The notes under the pieces: model-generated | Told to the model about the DNA's origin: nothing | Databases searched by the model: none | Seen by the model: only the letters and a program-made list of their open reading frames with translations | Source of the DNA: Vibrio splendidus | GTDB taxonomy: Bacteria > Pseudomonadota > Gammaproteobacteria > Enterobacterales > Vibrionaceae | DNA: 64,000 nt | Direction: 5' to 3' | Assembly (NCBI RefSeq): GCF_024347615.1 | Contig: NZ_AP025508.1 | Span: 2,914,001-2,978,000 of the forward strand | In this document: positions 28,929 through 38,093 of the stretch, piece after piece | How the letters are laid out: each line of letters begins with the position of its first letter | Numbering within the stretch: position 1 is the first letter of the stretch | Program-made: the position numbers and the translations under genes

Positions 28929-30833
28929 CTAACGTTTTGTTAGTAGCTCGTTGATTGCACCTAAGAATTGTGACGGATCTTCCATTGAGCCTTTTTCAGC
29001 CAGCATAGCTTGGCCAAGTAGTAACTCAACCCAACGGCCGAATGCTTGCTCATCCGCTTCGTCAGCCATCTGCTTAACTAGCGCATGTTCAGGGTTAATC
29101 TCAAAGATGTACTTCACCTCAGGAGCAGCTTGACCCGCAGCTTCAAGAAGTTTAGCCATTTGAGTGCCCATCTCGAAATCATCGGTAACAACAACAGCAG
29201 GTGTAGTTGCTAGCTTGAATGTCGTGCGAACCTCTTTAACACGATCACCAAGATAAGATTGAGTGCGCTCAACAACAGATTTGAACTCTTCTTCTGCCTC
29301 TTTTTGCTTCTCTTTCTCTTCTTCGCCTTCGAATTTGCTTAGGTCTAAGCCCGCTTTGGTGATCGATTGGAACTGCTTACCATCAAAATCAGTCAGGTAG
29401 TTCATTACGTACTCATCAATACGATCGTACATTAGAACCACTTCGATACCTTTTGCTTTGAACTGCTCCAAATGCGGGCTGTTCTTGGCGGCAGCGTAGT
29501 TATCTGCTGTTAGGTAATAAATCTTGTCTTGGCCTTCCTTCATACGTTCAACGTAAGAAGCTAGGCTGATAGCTTGGTCAGCAGAGTCAACTTCCGTTGA
29601 CGAGAAACGAAGTAAACCAGCGATTTTTTCTTTGTTCGCCATGTCTTCCGCTGGGCCTTCTTTCAGTACAAGGCCAAACTCTTTCCAAAACTCTAGATAC
29701 TTATCATTGTCATTCTTCGCCATGCGCTCAAGCATAGTCAGGACACGCTTGGTACATGCGCCACGAAGAGACTGAGTTACCTTATTATCTTGCAAGATTT
29801 CACGAGACACGTTCAGTGGTAGATCGTTTGAGTCAATCAAGCCGCGAACGAAACGCATGTAAGATGGCATGAACTGCTCTGCATCATCCATGATGAATAC
29901 TCGCTGTACATAAAGCTTAAGGCCGCTCTTATGGTCACGATTCATCATATCCCAAGGTGCTTTAGCTGGGATGTAAAGTAGGCTTGTGTAGTCGTTCTTA
30001 CCTTCAACTTTGTTATGGCTCCACGTTAGTGGATCAGCAAAGTCGTGAGAGACGTGCTTGTAAAACTCTTGGTACTCTTCTTTCTCGATATCAGACTTGT
30101 TACGAGTCCAAAGCGCTTGAGCCTTGTTAATCTGTTCCCAATGTTTATCTTCGGTGTCTTTACCTTCGTCATCTTTAACCGCAGTTAAGATAGAAACAGG
30201 GATACCGATGTGATCAGAGTATTTACCAATGACTTCACGCAGACGCCATTCATTTAGGAATTCTTTACCGTCTTCGCGCATATGAAGAATGATATCAGTA
30301 CCACGAGACTCTTTAGTGATGTCTTCGATGGTGTAATCACCTTCCCCTGCAGAGTGCCACTGAACAGCTTCATTACTCGCTAGACCTGCTGCACGTGTGC
30401 GAACCGTTACCGCGTCTGCAACGATGAATGCAGAATAGAAACCAACACCAAATTGACCAATCAATTGAGAGTCTTTGCTTTGGTCTTCAGACAGCTTTGA
30501 GAAAAAGTCTGCAGTACCCGATTTAGCAATCGTACCTAAATGCTCAATCACGTTGTCGCGGCTCATGCCGATGCCGTTATCAGAAATCGTTAAAGTATTG
30601 GTTTCAGCGCTAAAAGATAATTTTACGCCTAGGTCTGCATCACCTTGGTAAAGGTCACCGTTTGACAAGGCTTGGAAACGAAGCTTATCAGCCGCGTCAG
30701 ATGCGTTAGAGATCAGCTCACGTAGGAAGATTTCTTTATTTGAATACAGTGAGTGAATCATTAGGTGAAGTAGTTGTTTTACTTCAGATTGAAAGCCACG
30801 AGTCTCTTTATTTTGCGTTGCTGTTTCGCTCAT
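28929..30833 (-). CDS. htpG: Molecular chaperone HtpG (Hsp90)
   Basis: HtpG is the bacterial Hsp90, an ATP-dependent chaperone that works with DnaK. The GHKL ATPase domain includes [17 protein letters not shown] with the catalytic Glu and Mg-binding Asn, ISDNGIGM, and the [14 protein letters not shown] lid region. At 634 residues from the ATG at 30833 it matches E. coli (624). The frame stays open to 30950, but that start gives a non-homologous extension, while TGGAG lies 6 bases before the 30833 ATG. A good sigma-32 promoter is about 80 bases upstream. It is divergent from toxR, the standard Vibrio arrangement. Confidence 0.97.
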   Translation of the reverse strand: MSETATQNKETRGFQSEVKQLLHLMIHSLYSNKEIFLRELISNASDAADKLRFQALSNGDLYQGDADLGVKLSFSAETNTLTISDNGIGMSRDNVIEHLGTIAKSGTADFFSKLSEDQSKDSQLIGQFGVGFYSAFIVADAVTVRTRAAGLASNEAVQWHSAGEGDYTIEDITKESRGTDIILHMREDGKEFLNEWRLREVIGKYSDHIGIPVSILTAVKDDEGKDTEDKHWEQINKAQALWTRNKSDIEKEEYQEFYKHVSHDFADPLTWSHNKVEGKNDYTSLLYIPAKAPWDMMNRDHKSGLKLYVQRVFIMDDAEQFMPSYMRFVRGLIDSNDLPLNVSREILQDNKVTQSLRGACTKRVLTMLERMAKNDNDKYLEFWKEFGLVLKEGPAEDMANKEKIAGLLRFSSTEVDSADQAISLASYVERMKEGQDKIYYLTADNYAAAKNSPHLEQFKAKGIEVVLMYDRIDEYVMNYLTDFDGKQFQSITKAGLDLSKFEGEEEKEKQKEAEEEFKSVVERTQSYLGDRVKEVRTTFKLATTPAVVVTDDFEMGTQMAKLLEAAGQAAPEVKYIFEINPEHALVKQMADEADEQAFGRWVELLLGQAMLAEKGSMEDPSQFLGAINELLTKR

Positions 30834-30910
30834 TTTTACTCCAAAACATCTATACTTTATGTTGAATAACCATAGGGGCGTAACACTTGATGCCACTCTT
30901 ATGTTCATTA

Positions 30911-30939
30911 ACATGAGGATGACAAATGTAAATTCAAGG
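30911..30939 (-). promoter_or_regulatory. Sigma-32 heat-shock promoter of htpG
   Basis: On the minus strand, CCTTGAA is followed after 14 bases by CCTCATGT. This matches the sigma-32 consensus CTTGAA-N(11-16)-CCCCATNT with one mismatch. It predicts a leader of about 70 bases before the htpG ATG. Confidence 0.75.
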
Positions 30940-31103
30940 TCAAAAATCATAAAAACACTGTTTTTTTGATCTGTTTTTATTATCCTTGAGCCTGATAAAT
31001 ATAAAAGAACATAAAAGAAGCCATGATTTGGTGAAGAATTAACGGAACTTCACCTGAGATTTGTCTATTTCGCAATCAAAATCATCCAAAATAGAAGAAT
31101 TCA

Positions 31104-32015
31104 ATGAGTAATATCGGCACAAAGTTTATTCTCGCACAGCGGTTCGTATTCGATCCAAATAGCAATTCACTTGTTGATCAAATGAGCGACGGCGAAGTCG
31201 TGCGCCTTGGCAGCAATGAAAGCCGCATTCTCCTGATGCTGTCAGAAAGACCCAATGAAGTTATCACTCGTAATGAATTGCACGAGTATGTTTGGCGAGA
31301 TCAAGGCTTTGAGGTTGATGACTCAAGCTTAACGCAAGCAGTTTCGACCCTGAGAAAGATGCTCAAGGACTCGACCAAATCTCCAGAATTCGTAAAAACG
31401 GTACCTAAACGCGGTTACCAATTTATTGCAACCGTTGAACGCTCTGCACCACTTTCATCAAATGATCAGCCAGCAGCGGCTGAAATTGCAGAAAATGACG
31501 TAGAACCTATCTTAACGTTTGCAACGCCTACAATGACTGAAGAAGCAATGACTGAAGCTGTCGAGCCCGAGTCAATTACAAAGTTTCAAGAAACCAAAGT
31601 TGAAGTGGAACCAGCAACAACACCAACTGCGACCCCGGTTAAAAGCACCAATAAGTGGTTAGCGTTTTCGTTATTGCTTGCGGCTTTCATCATGCCAATT
31701 CTGGTTTTGACATTTACTAACCCAGCAGAGTCAGAATTCCGTACATTAACAGAAGTGGATGGTGTAAAGATTCAATCCCCAATCAATCATCCTGATCTCA
31801 GTAGTTGGCTACCTGCGATAGAGAAGTGTGTATTGCGCTACAACACTAATCACACTGGTATGCTGAAACCGACTGAGGTGATTGCAACAGGTGGACAAAC
31901 CAACAACCTTGCCCTCAACTACATTCACCCGCAAGATTACTCTAGCGAAAATGTAACCCTAAGAATTTACGCAAACCAGTCGGATGTAAACGACATTTGT
32001 AACGGTGGTCAGTAA
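31104..32015 (+). CDS. toxR: Transmembrane transcriptional regulator ToxR
   Basis: ToxR is an inner-membrane regulator that senses bile, pH and envelope state and controls porins and, in pathogens, virulence genes. Residues 1-112 form an OmpR-type winged helix (RLGSNESRILLMLSERPNEV, WRDQGFEVDDSSLTQAVSTL, VKTVPKRGYQFIA). A variable acidic linker follows, then one membrane helix at about 185-204 and a periplasmic domain with two cysteines (242 and 299) that likely form the known disulfide. At 303 residues it is typical. AGAAG precedes the ATG. It is divergent from htpG and followed one base later by toxS. Identity is firm from the DNA-binding domain and context. Confidence 0.96.
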   Translation: MSNIGTKFILAQRFVFDPNSNSLVDQMSDGEVVRLGSNESRILLMLSERPNEVITRNELHEYVWRDQGFEVDDSSLTQAVSTLRKMLKDSTKSPEFVKTVPKRGYQFIATVERSAPLSSNDQPAAAEIAENDVEPILTFATPTMTEEAMTEAVEPESITKFQETKVEVEPATTPTATPVKSTNKWLAFSLLLAAFIMPILVLTFTNPAESEFRTLTEVDGVKIQSPINHPDLSSWLPAIEKCVLRYNTNHTGMLKPTEVIATGGQTNNLALNYIHPQDYSSENVTLRIYANQSDVNDICNGGQ

Positions 32016-32016
32016 C

Positions 32017-32532
32017 ATGAAATTAAAAGTATCGATTATTTTACTGGTTCTATCTGCATTCTTAAGTGGTTGGTTATATTGGGGTAGCGATGCAAAAGTC
32101 GAGCGCTTGCTCACTCAGCATGAGTGGCAATCGAAAATGGTGACGCTGATTAGCGATAACAAGCAAGCAGACTCAATCGGCCCGCTGCGTAGAGTTGAGC
32201 TATCATCGAATGCGAAATACCTACCAAATGGTACATATTTGAGAATGTCAGTGGTTAGACTTTACGGTAATCAAACTGAGCCTGCGAATGTCATCAACAT
32301 CTCTGAAACGGGTCAGTGGGATATTAACGACAACTACTTACTGGTTTCGCCAACGGAGTTTAAAGATGTGACTTCGGCTCAGCGCCAAGACTTTTCAGAA
32401 GAACAACTAGAGCTGATCACTCAAGTCATTAAGATGGACGCAGAACAAAGCCGCCGCATAGACATTGTTAATCCGAAGGCACTGCTACTGACTAGCTTAA
32501 ATCATGGTTCTACAGTATTGTTTTCAAACTAA
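32017..32532 (+). CDS. toxS: ToxR-associated periplasmic protein ToxS
   Basis: ToxS is anchored by an N-terminal membrane helix (about residues 4-22) and its periplasmic domain stabilises the ToxR periplasmic domain. The 171-residue length and the segment SDAKVERLLTQHEWQSKM after the helix agree with ToxS. The ATG at 32017 follows the toxR stop by one base, with GGTGGT inside toxR as the ribosome site. An in-frame GTG at 32005, overlapping toxR, is an alternative start. Both genes are in one transcript that ends at the terminator near 32600. Confidence 0.93.
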   Translation: MKLKVSIILLVLSAFLSGWLYWGSDAKVERLLTQHEWQSKMVTLISDNKQADSIGPLRRVELSSNAKYLPNGTYLRMSVVRLYGNQTEPANVINISETGQWDINDNYLLVSPTEFKDVTSAQRQDFSEEQLELITQVIKMDAEQSRRIDIVNPKALLLTSLNHGSTVLFSN

Positions 32533-32592
32533 GATTGGAAAGCTATTTATTTCATTCCAACGACTAAATACCATGAAACGGTAAACCAATAG

Positions 32593-32619
32593 AAAAGGGG
32601 CATGAAGCCCCTTTTTTGT
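32593..32619 (+). terminator. Terminator of toxRS
   Basis: AAAAGGGGC pairs with GCCCCTTTT and is followed by TTG. It lies 60 bases after toxS. Confidence 0.85.
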
Positions 32620-32665
32620 TAGCCGTTGGTATCAAATTACGGATGTAGCATTTTAAGGATTAACT

Positions 32666-32986
32666 ATGAATACGGATCAACTAAATCTGACGCCAGCTAA
32701 AGAGACAGCAACAAAAGCGACAATCGCAATATACTATTGCCGTCAGTGTAATTGGATGCTTCGTTCTAGTTGGTTATGCCAAGAGCTGCTGCATACCTTT
32801 AGCGAAGAAATTGAACAAGTGAGCTTGCATCCAGACACCGGAGGCAGGTTCGAAATCTTTTGTAATGGTGTGCAGATTTGGGAAAGAAAAGCAGATGAAG
32901 GTTTTCCAGAAGCGAAAGTTCTGAAGCAAAGAGTGCGCAACATCATTGCTCCAGACAGGGACCTCGGCCACGTAGACTCAAAGTGA
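32666..32986 (+). CDS. SelT/SelW/SelH-like (Rdx) thioredoxin-fold protein
   Basis: The protein belongs to the Rdx family related to selenoprotein W, small thioredoxin-fold proteins of unknown redox role. The signature YYCRQCNWMLR near residue 24 has Cys25 and Cys28; the second position is Cys rather than selenocysteine. SLHPDTGGRFEIFCNG and IWERKADEGFPEAKVLKQRVRN complete the family pattern. At 106 residues it is standard. It is a single gene between toxS and yfcE, reading toward yfcE. Redox function is inferred from the family only. Confidence 0.88.
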   Translation: MNTDQLNLTPAKETATKATIAIYYCRQCNWMLRSSWLCQELLHTFSEEIEQVSLHPDTGGRFEIFCNGVQIWERKADEGFPEAKVLKQRVRNIIAPDRDLGHVDSK

Positions 32987-33016
32987 GCCTTTTCTAACGC
33001 CGCCGATTGAGTTTAT

Positions 33017-33562
33017 TTAAAGCTCGCCACTCACAATTACGTCACCTTCAAGGCTAATGACTTTAAAGGTATTATTTTCATAGATGCCATGGCTCGCTGC
33101 GTGACCATCTCGTGGGAATGTCACCGAACTAGGGTTAAAGATAAAGATATCATCTTGGTATTCGGCAACTGGAATATGGGTATGCCCATGGGCAATAATA
33201 TCACCCGCTTTTAGTGCTGGTCGTTTAGTGGTGTTATACAAATGACCATGGGTTAGAAAGATACGCTGACCTGATTCCAATAACACCCATGAGTAATCCA
33301 TCATCATTGGAAAAGACAACAGCATTTGATCCACTTCACTATCGCAGTTACCACGAACGGCGATGATCTCTTGAGAAAACGCATTCAACTTCTCTGCAAC
33401 CGCCGGTGGATTGTATCCTTCTGGAATCGGATTTCTTGGCCCATGATTCAGAATGTCACCCAATAGCACTAAATATTGCGCACCAGACGCTTGGTAGAGT
33501 TCTAATACCTTTTCTGTTGCTGGCAGCGAACCGTGTAGGTCTGAAGCAAAAAATAATTTCAC
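33017..33562 (-). CDS. yfcE: Phosphodiesterase YfcE (metallophosphoesterase)
   Basis: YfcE is a calcineurin-like metallophosphoesterase active on bis-p-nitrophenyl phosphate in vitro; the natural substrate is not known. The five metal-binding blocks are visible: FFASDLHGS, LLGDILNHGPR, VRGNCDSEVD, LTHGH, and AHGHTHIP. At 181 residues it matches E. coli (184). GGAG precedes the ATG. In E. coli yfcE is near yfcH; here a four-gene DUF1538/PII/CBS cassette separates the two. Confidence 0.92.
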   Translation of the reverse strand: MKLFFASDLHGSLPATEKVLELYQASGAQYLVLLGDILNHGPRNPIPEGYNPPAVAEKLNAFSQEIIAVRGNCDSEVDQMLLSFPMMMDYSWVLLESGQRIFLTHGHLYNTTKRPALKAGDIIAHGHTHIPVAEYQDDIFIFNPSSVTFPRDGHAASHGIYENNTFKVISLEGDVIVSGEL

Positions 33563-33609
33563 ACGTACTTCTCCATAAAATTTATGAGCCTATTGTACGT
33601 ATCTAAATG

Positions 33610-34017
33610 CTACACGTCATCTCTCGCCATACCGTTGATCACGATATTATTGTAACTAACCATACCGACTATCTTGTTATCACGAACTACTGGCGCGCGA
33701 CTGATACCAAAGCGTTCAAACAGGCGAGCGCAATACTTTACGTTCATCTCAGCAGACACGCTCAAGGCCGGCTTAGTCATAATTTCATAAACGTTGGTTC
33801 GCTTTGGTGAACGGTTCTTAGCCAGTACTTTTTTGGCGATGTCATTCATCAACACGATGCCGTACTCATCATCCTCATGACGTTTATCGACGATGATCGC
33901 TTTCACTTGGTGTTTTTTCGCCATCTCAATCGCTTCCAACACCGTGGTTAGCCCATCAATAATCACGTAAGTATTGGCCATTACATCGCCCACACGGATC
34001 TTTTCACTGGTACTCAT
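33610..34017 (-). CDS. CBS-domain protein of the DUF1538 cassette
   Basis: The 135-residue protein consists of two CBS motifs and little else. The first covers about residues 8-70 (VMANTYVIIDGLTTVLEAI to GIVLMNDIAKKVL) and the second about 75-133 (IMTKPALSVSAEM to GISRAPVVRDNKIVGMVSYNNI). Tandem CBS pairs typically bind adenosine nucleotides and gate transporters or enzymes. Its start overlaps the stop of the PII-like gene by 4 bases, so it is the last gene of the four-gene operon. The partner-sensing role is inference from context. Confidence 0.85.
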   Translation of the reverse strand: MSTSEKIRVGDVMANTYVIIDGLTTVLEAIEMAKKHQVKAIIVDKRHEDDEYGIVLMNDIAKKVLAKNRSPKRTNVYEIMTKPALSVSAEMNVKYCARLFERFGISRAPVVRDNKIVGMVSYNNIVINGMARDDV

Positions 34018-34364
34018 AGTTCATCCTCCACAACCTTGGTTAATGTCTCAACTTGGTGCGCAACGCCTACAGCATCTTCCACATCGATCTGGACAGCTAT
34101 TCCTTGTCCTGGCTCTTGGTCAAACTCCCCGACTTCACCAATGGTTTCTAAAATATGCCTCGCCAAATGCTCTTCAACCACAAACAGCAACACATCTTTT
34201 TGTACCTCTAACGTTAAACCAAAGAAGGTGCGCTTTTGGTTTAAGCCCTGCCCTCTGGCATTATTAATCACGGTTGCTCCGGTTGCGCCCGCATCACGCG
34301 CGGCATCGAGCACGGTATCTGTCTTACTCTCTTCTACAAACGCTAAGATAAGTTTAAAGCGCAT
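34014..34364 (-). CDS. PII-like regulatory protein of the DUF1538 cassette
   Basis: The 116-residue protein has a PII/GlnB-like ferredoxin fold: it begins [33 protein letters not shown], like PII proteins, with a GRGQG-like ARGQGLNQ loop and GKV-like later strands. The canonical uridylylated tyrosine segment of the GlnB T-loop is not seen, so it is not GlnB or GlnK. It overlaps the second DUF1538 gene by 11 bases and the CBS gene by 4, which means tight translational coupling. PII paralogues beside membrane transporters commonly gate them, as GlnK does AmtB; that role here is inferred. Confidence 0.82.
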   Translation of the reverse strand: MRFKLILAFVEESKTDTVLDAARDAGATGATVINNARGQGLNQKRTFFGLTLEVQKDVLLFVVEEHLARHILETIGEVGEFDQEPGQGIAVQIDVEDAVGVAHQVETLTKVVEDEL

Positions 34365-35148
34365 CTTTGCTCTCCTTAGAGGTGTGTAAACGGTTTAACC
34401 ATTGTGTTATTTGGGCGTAGCTCATCACTGAGATGATCGGAAACAAACTGGCAAACGCTATTAAGCCGAAACCGTCTATTACTGGGTTTCTCCCCGGTAC
34501 GGTTGAAGCAAGCCCAAGCCCAAGAGCCGTCACTAAAGGTACAGTCACGGTAGATGTCGTCACCCCGCCTGAATCGTAAGCCAATGGAATAATGAGCTTG
34601 GGGGCGTAAAAGGTTTGAATCACCACGATGACATAACCACAAATAATGTAGTAATGGATAGGATCGCCCGCAACGATACGGTAGCTGCCAAGTGAGATAC
34701 CGATGGCAACGCCTAATGCCACAGCGATTCTCAGACCATTCACGCTGATACTGCCACCAGATACTTGGTTCGCCTTAATCGCCACTGCAATCAAAGAGGG
34801 CTCGGCTATCGTGGTACTGAACCCAATACAAAACGCGAAAAGGTAAACCCAGTAATAATCAAACCAAGCCAAGGTAAGACCTGAACTGATCTTGAACTCA
34901 GTTAAAAAACTGGGCTCGGTCAATTGCATGGCCATTGTCTCCCCTAGAGGAAACAACGCGAGCTCCAACCCCATCAAAAAGAGGGACAACCCAAGAATGA
35001 CGTAAAAGAAACCTATCAGCACTTTGCCTAAGTTATTCACTGGCTTGCGCAGCACCGCTAATTGAAAACCGAAGATGATCACCGCAATCGGAATCACATC
35101 CATGACAGTGCCAAGAAAGGTGTCGATAAATTGCTGAGCACTGATCAT
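34354..35148 (-). CDS. DUF1538 membrane protein, second subunit of the pair
   Basis: The 264-residue protein is polytopic, with about seven hydrophobic segments and no signal peptide. The segment [20 protein letters not shown] followed by [20 protein letters not shown] is the DUF1538 core. [11 protein letters not shown] near the N terminus and [12 protein letters not shown] in the middle are shared with the neighbouring gene. It overlaps both neighbours (4 and 11 bases). I recall that a two-component DUF1538 pair from Halomonas (UmpAB) is a Na+(Li+,K+)/H+ antiporter, which makes a heteromeric cation antiporter the best guess here. Confidence 0.85.
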   Translation of the reverse strand: MISAQQFIDTFLGTVMDVIPIAVIIFGFQLAVLRKPVNNLGKVLIGFFYVILGLSLFLMGLELALFPLGETMAMQLTEPSFLTEFKISSGLTLAWFDYYWVYLFAFCIGFSTTIAEPSLIAVAIKANQVSGGSISVNGLRIAVALGVAIGISLGSYRIVAGDPIHYYIICGYVIVVIQTFYAPKLIIPLAYDSGGVTTSTVTVPLVTALGLGLASTVPGRNPVIDGFGLIAFASLFPIISVMSYAQITQWLNRLHTSKESKDAL

Positions 35149-35879
35149 GTCACCACCATCCCGTAGACCATGACAAACATCATCGGCAGCAGTGAAGCAA
35201 AGGCGATCAAGCCAAAGCCATCAATCATCGGATTTCTCCCTTTAATCGCAGAGGCTAAACCCACTCCCAACGCTGTCACTAACGGAACGGTGATCGTCGA
35301 TGTTGTCACTCCGCCGGAGTCATACGCAATCCCAATGATGTTTTCAGGGGCGAAAGCAGTGAGCACCACCACTCCAATATAACCTCCGATGATCATGTAC
35401 TGGATTGGCCAACCTTTTAAGATCCGCAGCACGCCAAGTAAGATGGCGATCCCCACCGACAACGCTACCGTGAAACGCAGACCATCTGCATATTCTTCCA
35501 TTTCATCTAACGTATTGGGGATGACGCCTCCCTCGGCAGCCACTTCCGCTGCTTCAGCCGCCACCGCGGTTAACGCAGGTTCTGCAATGGTGGTGCCAAA
35601 GCCTAAACAGAAAGCGAAGGTCAATAACCAAAACACGCTCCCCTTACGAGCAAAAGCTTGAGCCATCGACTCGCCAATTGGGAACAGACCCATTTCAAGG
35701 CCAAAGATAAAAAAAGTCAGTCCAAAAACCACCAGCACTAAGCCAGTTAGAATAGACAAAAGATGAGGGAGTGGCTCTTGCAAAACAGCAAGCTGGAAGA
35801 AAGCAATCACCGCCACGATCGGCAAGAGATCCCTTAGACTACCTAACATGGCTCGAAACAAAGCAAGCACAGCCGTCAT
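35145..35879 (-). CDS. DUF1538 membrane protein, first subunit of the pair
   Basis: This is the first gene of the cassette and a paralogue of the next one. The 244-residue protein has about seven membrane segments, [15 protein letters not shown] near the N terminus, [17 protein letters not shown], and the family core [20 protein letters not shown] then [17 protein letters not shown]. Compared with its partner it carries an extra soluble stretch, [20 protein letters not shown]. It ends 4 bases into the start of the second DUF1538 gene. The pair resembles two-component antiporters such as UmpAB, from memory. No experimental role is known to me in Vibrio. Confidence 0.85.
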   Translation of the reverse strand: MTAVLALFRAMLGSLRDLLPIVAVIAFFQLAVLQEPLPHLLSILTGLVLVVFGLTFFIFGLEMGLFPIGESMAQAFARKGSVFWLLTFAFCLGFGTTIAEPALTAVAAEAAEVAAEGGVIPNTLDEMEEYADGLRFTVALSVGIAILLGVLRILKGWPIQYMIIGGYIGVVVLTAFAPENIIGIAYDSGGVTTSTITVPLVTALGVGLASAIKGRNPMIDGFGLIAFASLLPMMFVMVYGMVVT

Positions 35880-36179
35880 CGCAACTCCTAGTCATTGAAA
35901 TTGTGTCTGGTTATTAATTACTAATAATCATGGCAAATCCTTATCATTCCTTATGTGACAAATATTACGCAGTTGGTAACATATCCGAGTAAAGTCCATA
36001 AGTGTGATAGCGGTATACATCCTAACTTGATGAATTTAATTTCATTCTTTCGTAAATTGATACGGCGTAATTTAGGTATCACACGATTGAAACCAACTGA
36101 TCGTTATAGTGATTTTTTCGTATTGATTGGCGTTCAAAAACAAGCCATGTCTATAATTATGTTTAATAGGGAGATTGGT
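35880..36179. other. Divergent region between the DUF1538 cassette and yfcH
   Basis: About 300 bases carrying promoters for the cassette (minus) and yfcH (plus). A frame is open across it in phase with yfcH, but it has no homology and no ribosome site before 36180. An AT-rich ATTACTAATAATCATG stretch near 35920 is only a weak partial match to a Fur box and is not called. Confidence 0.5.
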
Positions 36180-37094
36180 ATGAAGATATTGTTAACGGGT
36201 GGTACGGGATTTATTGGTTCTGAATTGGTCAAAAGTTGGAATACTGACGACGTGACATTGTTGACGCGGAGCCCCGAAAAAGCGAAGCAAAACCTAAATC
36301 ATCTGAACCAGAATAACCTTCATTACATTCAATCTCTTGATGAACTCAGCGATCTCAATGACTTCGATGTAGTGGTCAATCTTGCTGGCGAACCTATCGC
36401 TGACAAGCGTTGGAGTGCGGAGCAAAAAGAGAGGATCTGTAACAGCCGTTGGCACATTACTGAAAAACTGGTCGAATTAATTCATGCCAGCAGCAACCCG
36501 CCGAAGGCTTTTATTAGCGGCTCAGCCGTGGGTTACTATGGTGATCAACAGCAACATCCGTTTGACGAATCACTACAAGTAGAAGATGAAAGCTTCCCTC
36601 ACAAAGTTTGCGCGCATTGGGAAGAGATAGCCAAGAGAGCACAATCAGAAAGCACACGCGTGATACTACTGCGAACAGGTATTGTACTTGGTGAAAATGG
36701 CGGTGCGCTCAAAAAGATGCTTATGCCGTACAAACTCGGAGTTGGTGGACCGCTAGGTTCAGGCGAGCAATATATGCCTTGGATTCACATGCTAGATATG
36801 GTGAGAGCCATCAACCACTTATTGTCGATGCCTCACGCTCAAGGGGAATTTAATATGTGTGCCCCGCACCCTGTCACCAACAAACTGTTCAGCAGCACAC
36901 TCGCCAAACAACTACGCCGACCGCATTTCTTGTTCACACCTAAATGGGCAATGTCGCTTCTGATGGGTGAATCTTCTTGTCTGCTTTTTGACAGCATTCG
37001 TTCTAAACCAAAGAAGCTCACTGAAATGGGATTTATCTTTAGTTATTCAAGAATCGAACCAGCACTAAAAAACTTGTTACAACATCAAGACTAA
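36180..37094 (+). CDS. yfcH: TIGR01777-family NAD(P)-binding epimerase-like protein YfcH
   Basis: This is an extended short-chain dehydrogenase/epimerase-like protein of the TIGR01777 (YfcH) group, whose reaction is not established. The Rossmann motif LLTGGTGFIGSELVKS is at residues 4-19, NLAGEPIADKRWS follows, and SAVGYYGD contains the YxxxK-region tyrosine. The C-terminal DUF1731-type domain starts near PHFLFTPKWAM. From the ATG at 36180, which has GGGAGA upstream, the product is 304 residues, the usual length. An in-frame upstream extension of 75 codons was rejected. Confidence 0.92.
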   Translation: MKILLTGGTGFIGSELVKSWNTDDVTLLTRSPEKAKQNLNHLNQNNLHYIQSLDELSDLNDFDVVVNLAGEPIADKRWSAEQKERICNSRWHITEKLVELIHASSNPPKAFISGSAVGYYGDQQQHPFDESLQVEDESFPHKVCAHWEEIAKRAQSESTRVILLRTGIVLGENGGALKKMLMPYKLGVGGPLGSGEQYMPWIHMLDMVRAINHLLSMPHAQGEFNMCAPHPVTNKLFSSTLAKQLRRPHFLFTPKWAMSLLMGESSCLLFDSIRSKPKKLTEMGFIFSYSRIEPALKNLLQHQD

Positions 37095-37137
37095 TTCTTT
37101 ACTCTAAAGCGATAGAGACTCTAATAAAGGATTAAGT

Positions 37138-37965
37138 GTGAACAAGTCGATTCTTATCACTGGTTGCTCAACAGGCATTGGCTATACATGTGCTCATGCA
37201 CTTCAAAAACGCGGCTTTCATGTCATTGCATCTTGCCGTGACCCACAAGATGTTCAACGCCTTCAAGATGAAGGCCTCACTTGTATTCAATTAGATCTTT
37301 CCAACCAAGAGAGTATCGAGAATGGCGCCAAGCTTGCGATTGCACTCGCACCTAACGGGTTGTATGGGTTATTCAATAACGGCGCTTACGGTCAAGCAGG
37401 CGCGCTAGAAGACTTACCGACCCAGGGGCTCAGGGAGCAATTCGAAACCAACTTCTTTGGTTGGCATCATCTTGTTTGTCAGATCCTCCCGCACATGCGC
37501 GAACATGGTGAAGGCCGAATAGTGCAAAACAGTTCCGTATTAGGTTTTGCCGCAATGAAATATCGTGGCGCTTATAATGCGTCAAAGTTCGCGATTGAAG
37601 GCTGGACGGATACCTTGCGTTTAGAGTTGCATGGCAGCGGTATACACATCTCGTTACTACAACCTGGGCCAATTGAGACTCAATTTAGAACCAATGCCCT
37701 GAAAGCATTCAATAAATGGATCAACATTTCTGGCAGTGCTCACCAAGACGCTTACCAACAACAAAAAGACCGACTCGAAAAGGAGTCATCGAACAACGCT
37801 TTTGTTCTTCCGCCTGAAAGTTGTGTTGAGCCAGTTTATCACGCACTCACCGCAGAGAAACCAAAGCTAAGATACCGAGTTACGACCCCGACTAAAGTGT
37901 TCGCGGTATTGAAAAGAATTCTACCGAGTCGCTTGCTAGACCCTATTTTGAGAAAAGCTGCATAA
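37138..37965 (+). CDS. ybbO: SDR-family oxidoreductase YbbO
   Basis: This is a classical short-chain dehydrogenase. The cofactor motif ILITGCSTGIGYTCA is near residue 5, the SSVLGF serine is at the catalytic position, and the YNASKFAIEG (YxxxK) active site is intact. The normal NNAG motif reads FNNGAYGQ, a one-position variant. The C terminus VFAVLKRILPSRLLDPIL resembles E. coli YbbO. The start codon is GTG with AAAGGA upstream. The gene order ybbO-cnoX-qmcA-ybbJ-cueR is conserved with E. coli and supports the name. Substrate is unknown here; E. coli YbbO has been reported to act on aldehydes. Confidence 0.87.
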   Translation: MNKSILITGCSTGIGYTCAHALQKRGFHVIASCRDPQDVQRLQDEGLTCIQLDLSNQESIENGAKLAIALAPNGLYGLFNNGAYGQAGALEDLPTQGLREQFETNFFGWHHLVCQILPHMREHGEGRIVQNSSVLGFAAMKYRGAYNASKFAIEGWTDTLRLELHGSGIHISLLQPGPIETQFRTNALKAFNKWINISGSAHQDAYQQQKDRLEKESSNNAFVLPPESCVEPVYHALTAEKPKLRYRVTTPTKVFAVLKRILPSRLLDPILRKAA

Positions 37966-38093
37966 TTTTCTAACTTTGAATGCACAGTCGCAAACTTTAA
38001 TGTAACGATGTAATTTTTCCGTAACAATAAGATGTCATGATTTATCCTATCTCATCAATTACTCCCAATTGGTGAATCTAATCTGGATATTTC

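Noticed and set aside
30834..30950. 39-codon upstream extension of htpG
   Set aside because: It overlaps the sigma-32 promoter, whose transcript starts downstream of it, and does not resemble Hsp90; ATG 30833 has a good ribosome site.
35915..35945. Possible Fur box between the DUF1538 cassette and yfcH
   Set aside because: Only a weak partial match to GATAATGATAATCATTATC; not enough to call.
35955..36179. 75-codon upstream extension of yfcH
   Set aside because: It has no homology to the family and no ribosome site, while GGGAGA precedes ATG 36180 and the product then begins at the Rossmann motif.
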